From an uncultured Bacteroidales bacterium (GTDB taxonomy: Bacteria; Bacteroidota; Bacteroidia; Bacteroidales; P3): DNA of 34,246 nt. Where the stretch lies: contig OMWJ01000018.1 of assembly GCA_900314725.1 (NCBI GenBank), positions 1 to 34,246 on the forward strand. The letters are read 5' to 3'. Positions within the stretch are counted from its first letter, which is position 1, and each line of letters opens with the position of its first letter. Below the pieces are notes generated by a model, which saw only the letters and a list, made by a program, of their open reading frames with translations, did not search any database and was not told the origin of the DNA. Below are positions 33,443 to 34,246 of this stretch, piece after piece. Both the position numbers and the translations under genes were made by a program.

Positions 33443-34246
33443 TTCTACAAGGACAACCTCATCGACAAGAAGGCCAACGTCAAGAACAGCCAGTTCGCAC
33501 AGCCTCTGTTCGAGTTCAGCGGTGCCTGCGCCGGCTGCGGCGAGACCCCGTACCTCAAGTGCATCACCCAGCTCTTCGGCGAGCAGATGATGGTGGCCAA
33601 CGCCACGGGCTGCTCCTCCATCTACGGCGGCTCGGCTCCTGCCACACCTTATTGCAAGAACTACCACAGCGACTTCGGTCCCGCCTGGGCCAACTCGCTG
33701 TTTGAGGACAACGCCGAGTTCGGCCTCGGTATGGCCACCGCCACCCGCCAGATGCGCGACCGCGTGGAGCGCATTATGAAGGAAGGCCTCCAGTGCGACT
33801 GCTGCAGCGCCGAAATCAAGGCCCTCTTCACCGAGTGGATCGAGAACCGCGAGAACACCCTCAAGACCAAGGAAATCGCCGACAAGCTCATCCCGCTGAT
33901 GGAGGCCTGCGGCTGCGACATCTGCAAGCAGCTCCTCGAACTCCGTCACAGCCTCGTCAAGAAGAGCCAGTGGATCTTCGGCGGTGACGGTTGGGGCTAT
34001 GACATCGGATTCGGCGGTCTGGACCACGTGCTGGCCAGCGGCGAGGATGTCAACGTCGTCGTCGACACCGAGGTGTACTCCAACACCGGCGGACAGAGCT
34101 CGAAGGCCACCCCGGCCGGCGCTGTCGCCAAGTTTGCCACCAGCGGCAAGAAGATCCGCAAGAAAGACCTCGGTATGATTGCCAAGAGCTACGGCTACGT
34201 CTATGTGGCGCAGGTGGCTATGGGCGCCAGCCAGGCCCAGTACTTC
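33443..34246 (+). pseudogene. nifJ: Pyruvate:ferredoxin oxidoreductase, 5'-truncated C-terminal part (runs off window)
   Basis: 268 codons in frame to the window edge, beginning FYKDNLIDKKANVKNSQFAQ. It contains the TPP/Fe-S domain of PFOR: FSGACAGCGETPY, ANATGCSSIYGGSAPATPY, WIFGGDGWGYDIGFGGLDHV and EVYSNTGGQSSKATPAG. The enzyme oxidises pyruvate to acetyl-CoA and reduces ferredoxin. No start codon is in frame: TAG at 33398 lies upstream and only about 14 unrelated codons intervene, so some 70-80% of the protein is missing on the left. Codon use is strongly GC-rich, unlike the AT-rich chromosome. It is either a gene broken by the island or the edge of an assembly join. Confidence 0.88.

Noticed and set aside
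33419-34027. 202-codon minus-strand frame opposite PFOR
   Set aside because: Antisense shadow caused by GC-biased third positions; the plus strand has clear PFOR motifs.

Overview
The window looks like Bacteroidota, most likely Bacteroidales. Evidence is the recurring promoter form TTTG-N18/19-TAnnTTTG, the near absence of Shine-Dalgarno sequences, a BspA-type leucine-rich-repeat protein, lipoproteins with acidic residues after the lipobox cysteine, and the HU / tiny basic protein / RNase G gene order. No rRNA, tRNA, CRISPR array or transposase was recognised.

Region A (1-25.8 kb) is AT-rich and looks like ordinary chromosome. It holds the 5' part of an LRR surface protein (minus). Next is a long minus-strand envelope cluster: a TM protein, then Wzz-like chain-length protein, O-antigen ligase/polymerase, SecA, RseP and an S41 protease. 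A divergent exosortase/archaeosortase follows, then pth and rplY, a small lipoprotein, HU, a 29-residue basic protein and RNase G. An AAA/DUF4143 ATPase comes next, with three copies of a 20-bp palindrome over its promoter. The region ends with a DUF5723-type outer-membrane protein plus lipoprotein, a PfkB-type heptose kinase with L-asparaginase, and an MBOAT acyltransferase with an SGNH-like partner. Most of these genes serve the cell envelope: polysaccharide chain length, ligation and acylation, protein export and envelope proteolysis.

Region B (about 26.1-34.2 kb) has a different and patchy base composition. It opens with a decayed secreted-protein gene (two in-frame stops, two frameshifts). 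Fused to it is a GC-rich TolC-family fragment and a 42-bp fragment of pyruvate:ferredoxin oxidoreductase (PFOR). Then come intact accessory units: DUF488-DUF488-dual-OB-like (minus), a secreted protein plus unknown protein (minus), an unknown 105-aa gene (plus), and an AAA ATPase with a TOPRIM/RloB-like partner (plus; a two-gene layout typical of anti-phage systems). Between and after them lie GC-rich truncated genes, including a 5'-truncated PFOR at the right edge.

The most unusual signals are in region B. A bipartite element, GCCATAATAACG-N13-TTTATTGC, occurs three times with an exactly 13-nt variable middle, each time in the same orientation relative to the start of an accessory unit. In addition, three accessory units end 2-32 bp from the broken edge of a GC-rich gene, and the two PFOR pieces lie in inverted orientation around the island. 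Either this is a cassette-style accessory island, or part of the contig is a chimeric assembly. The sequence alone cannot decide.
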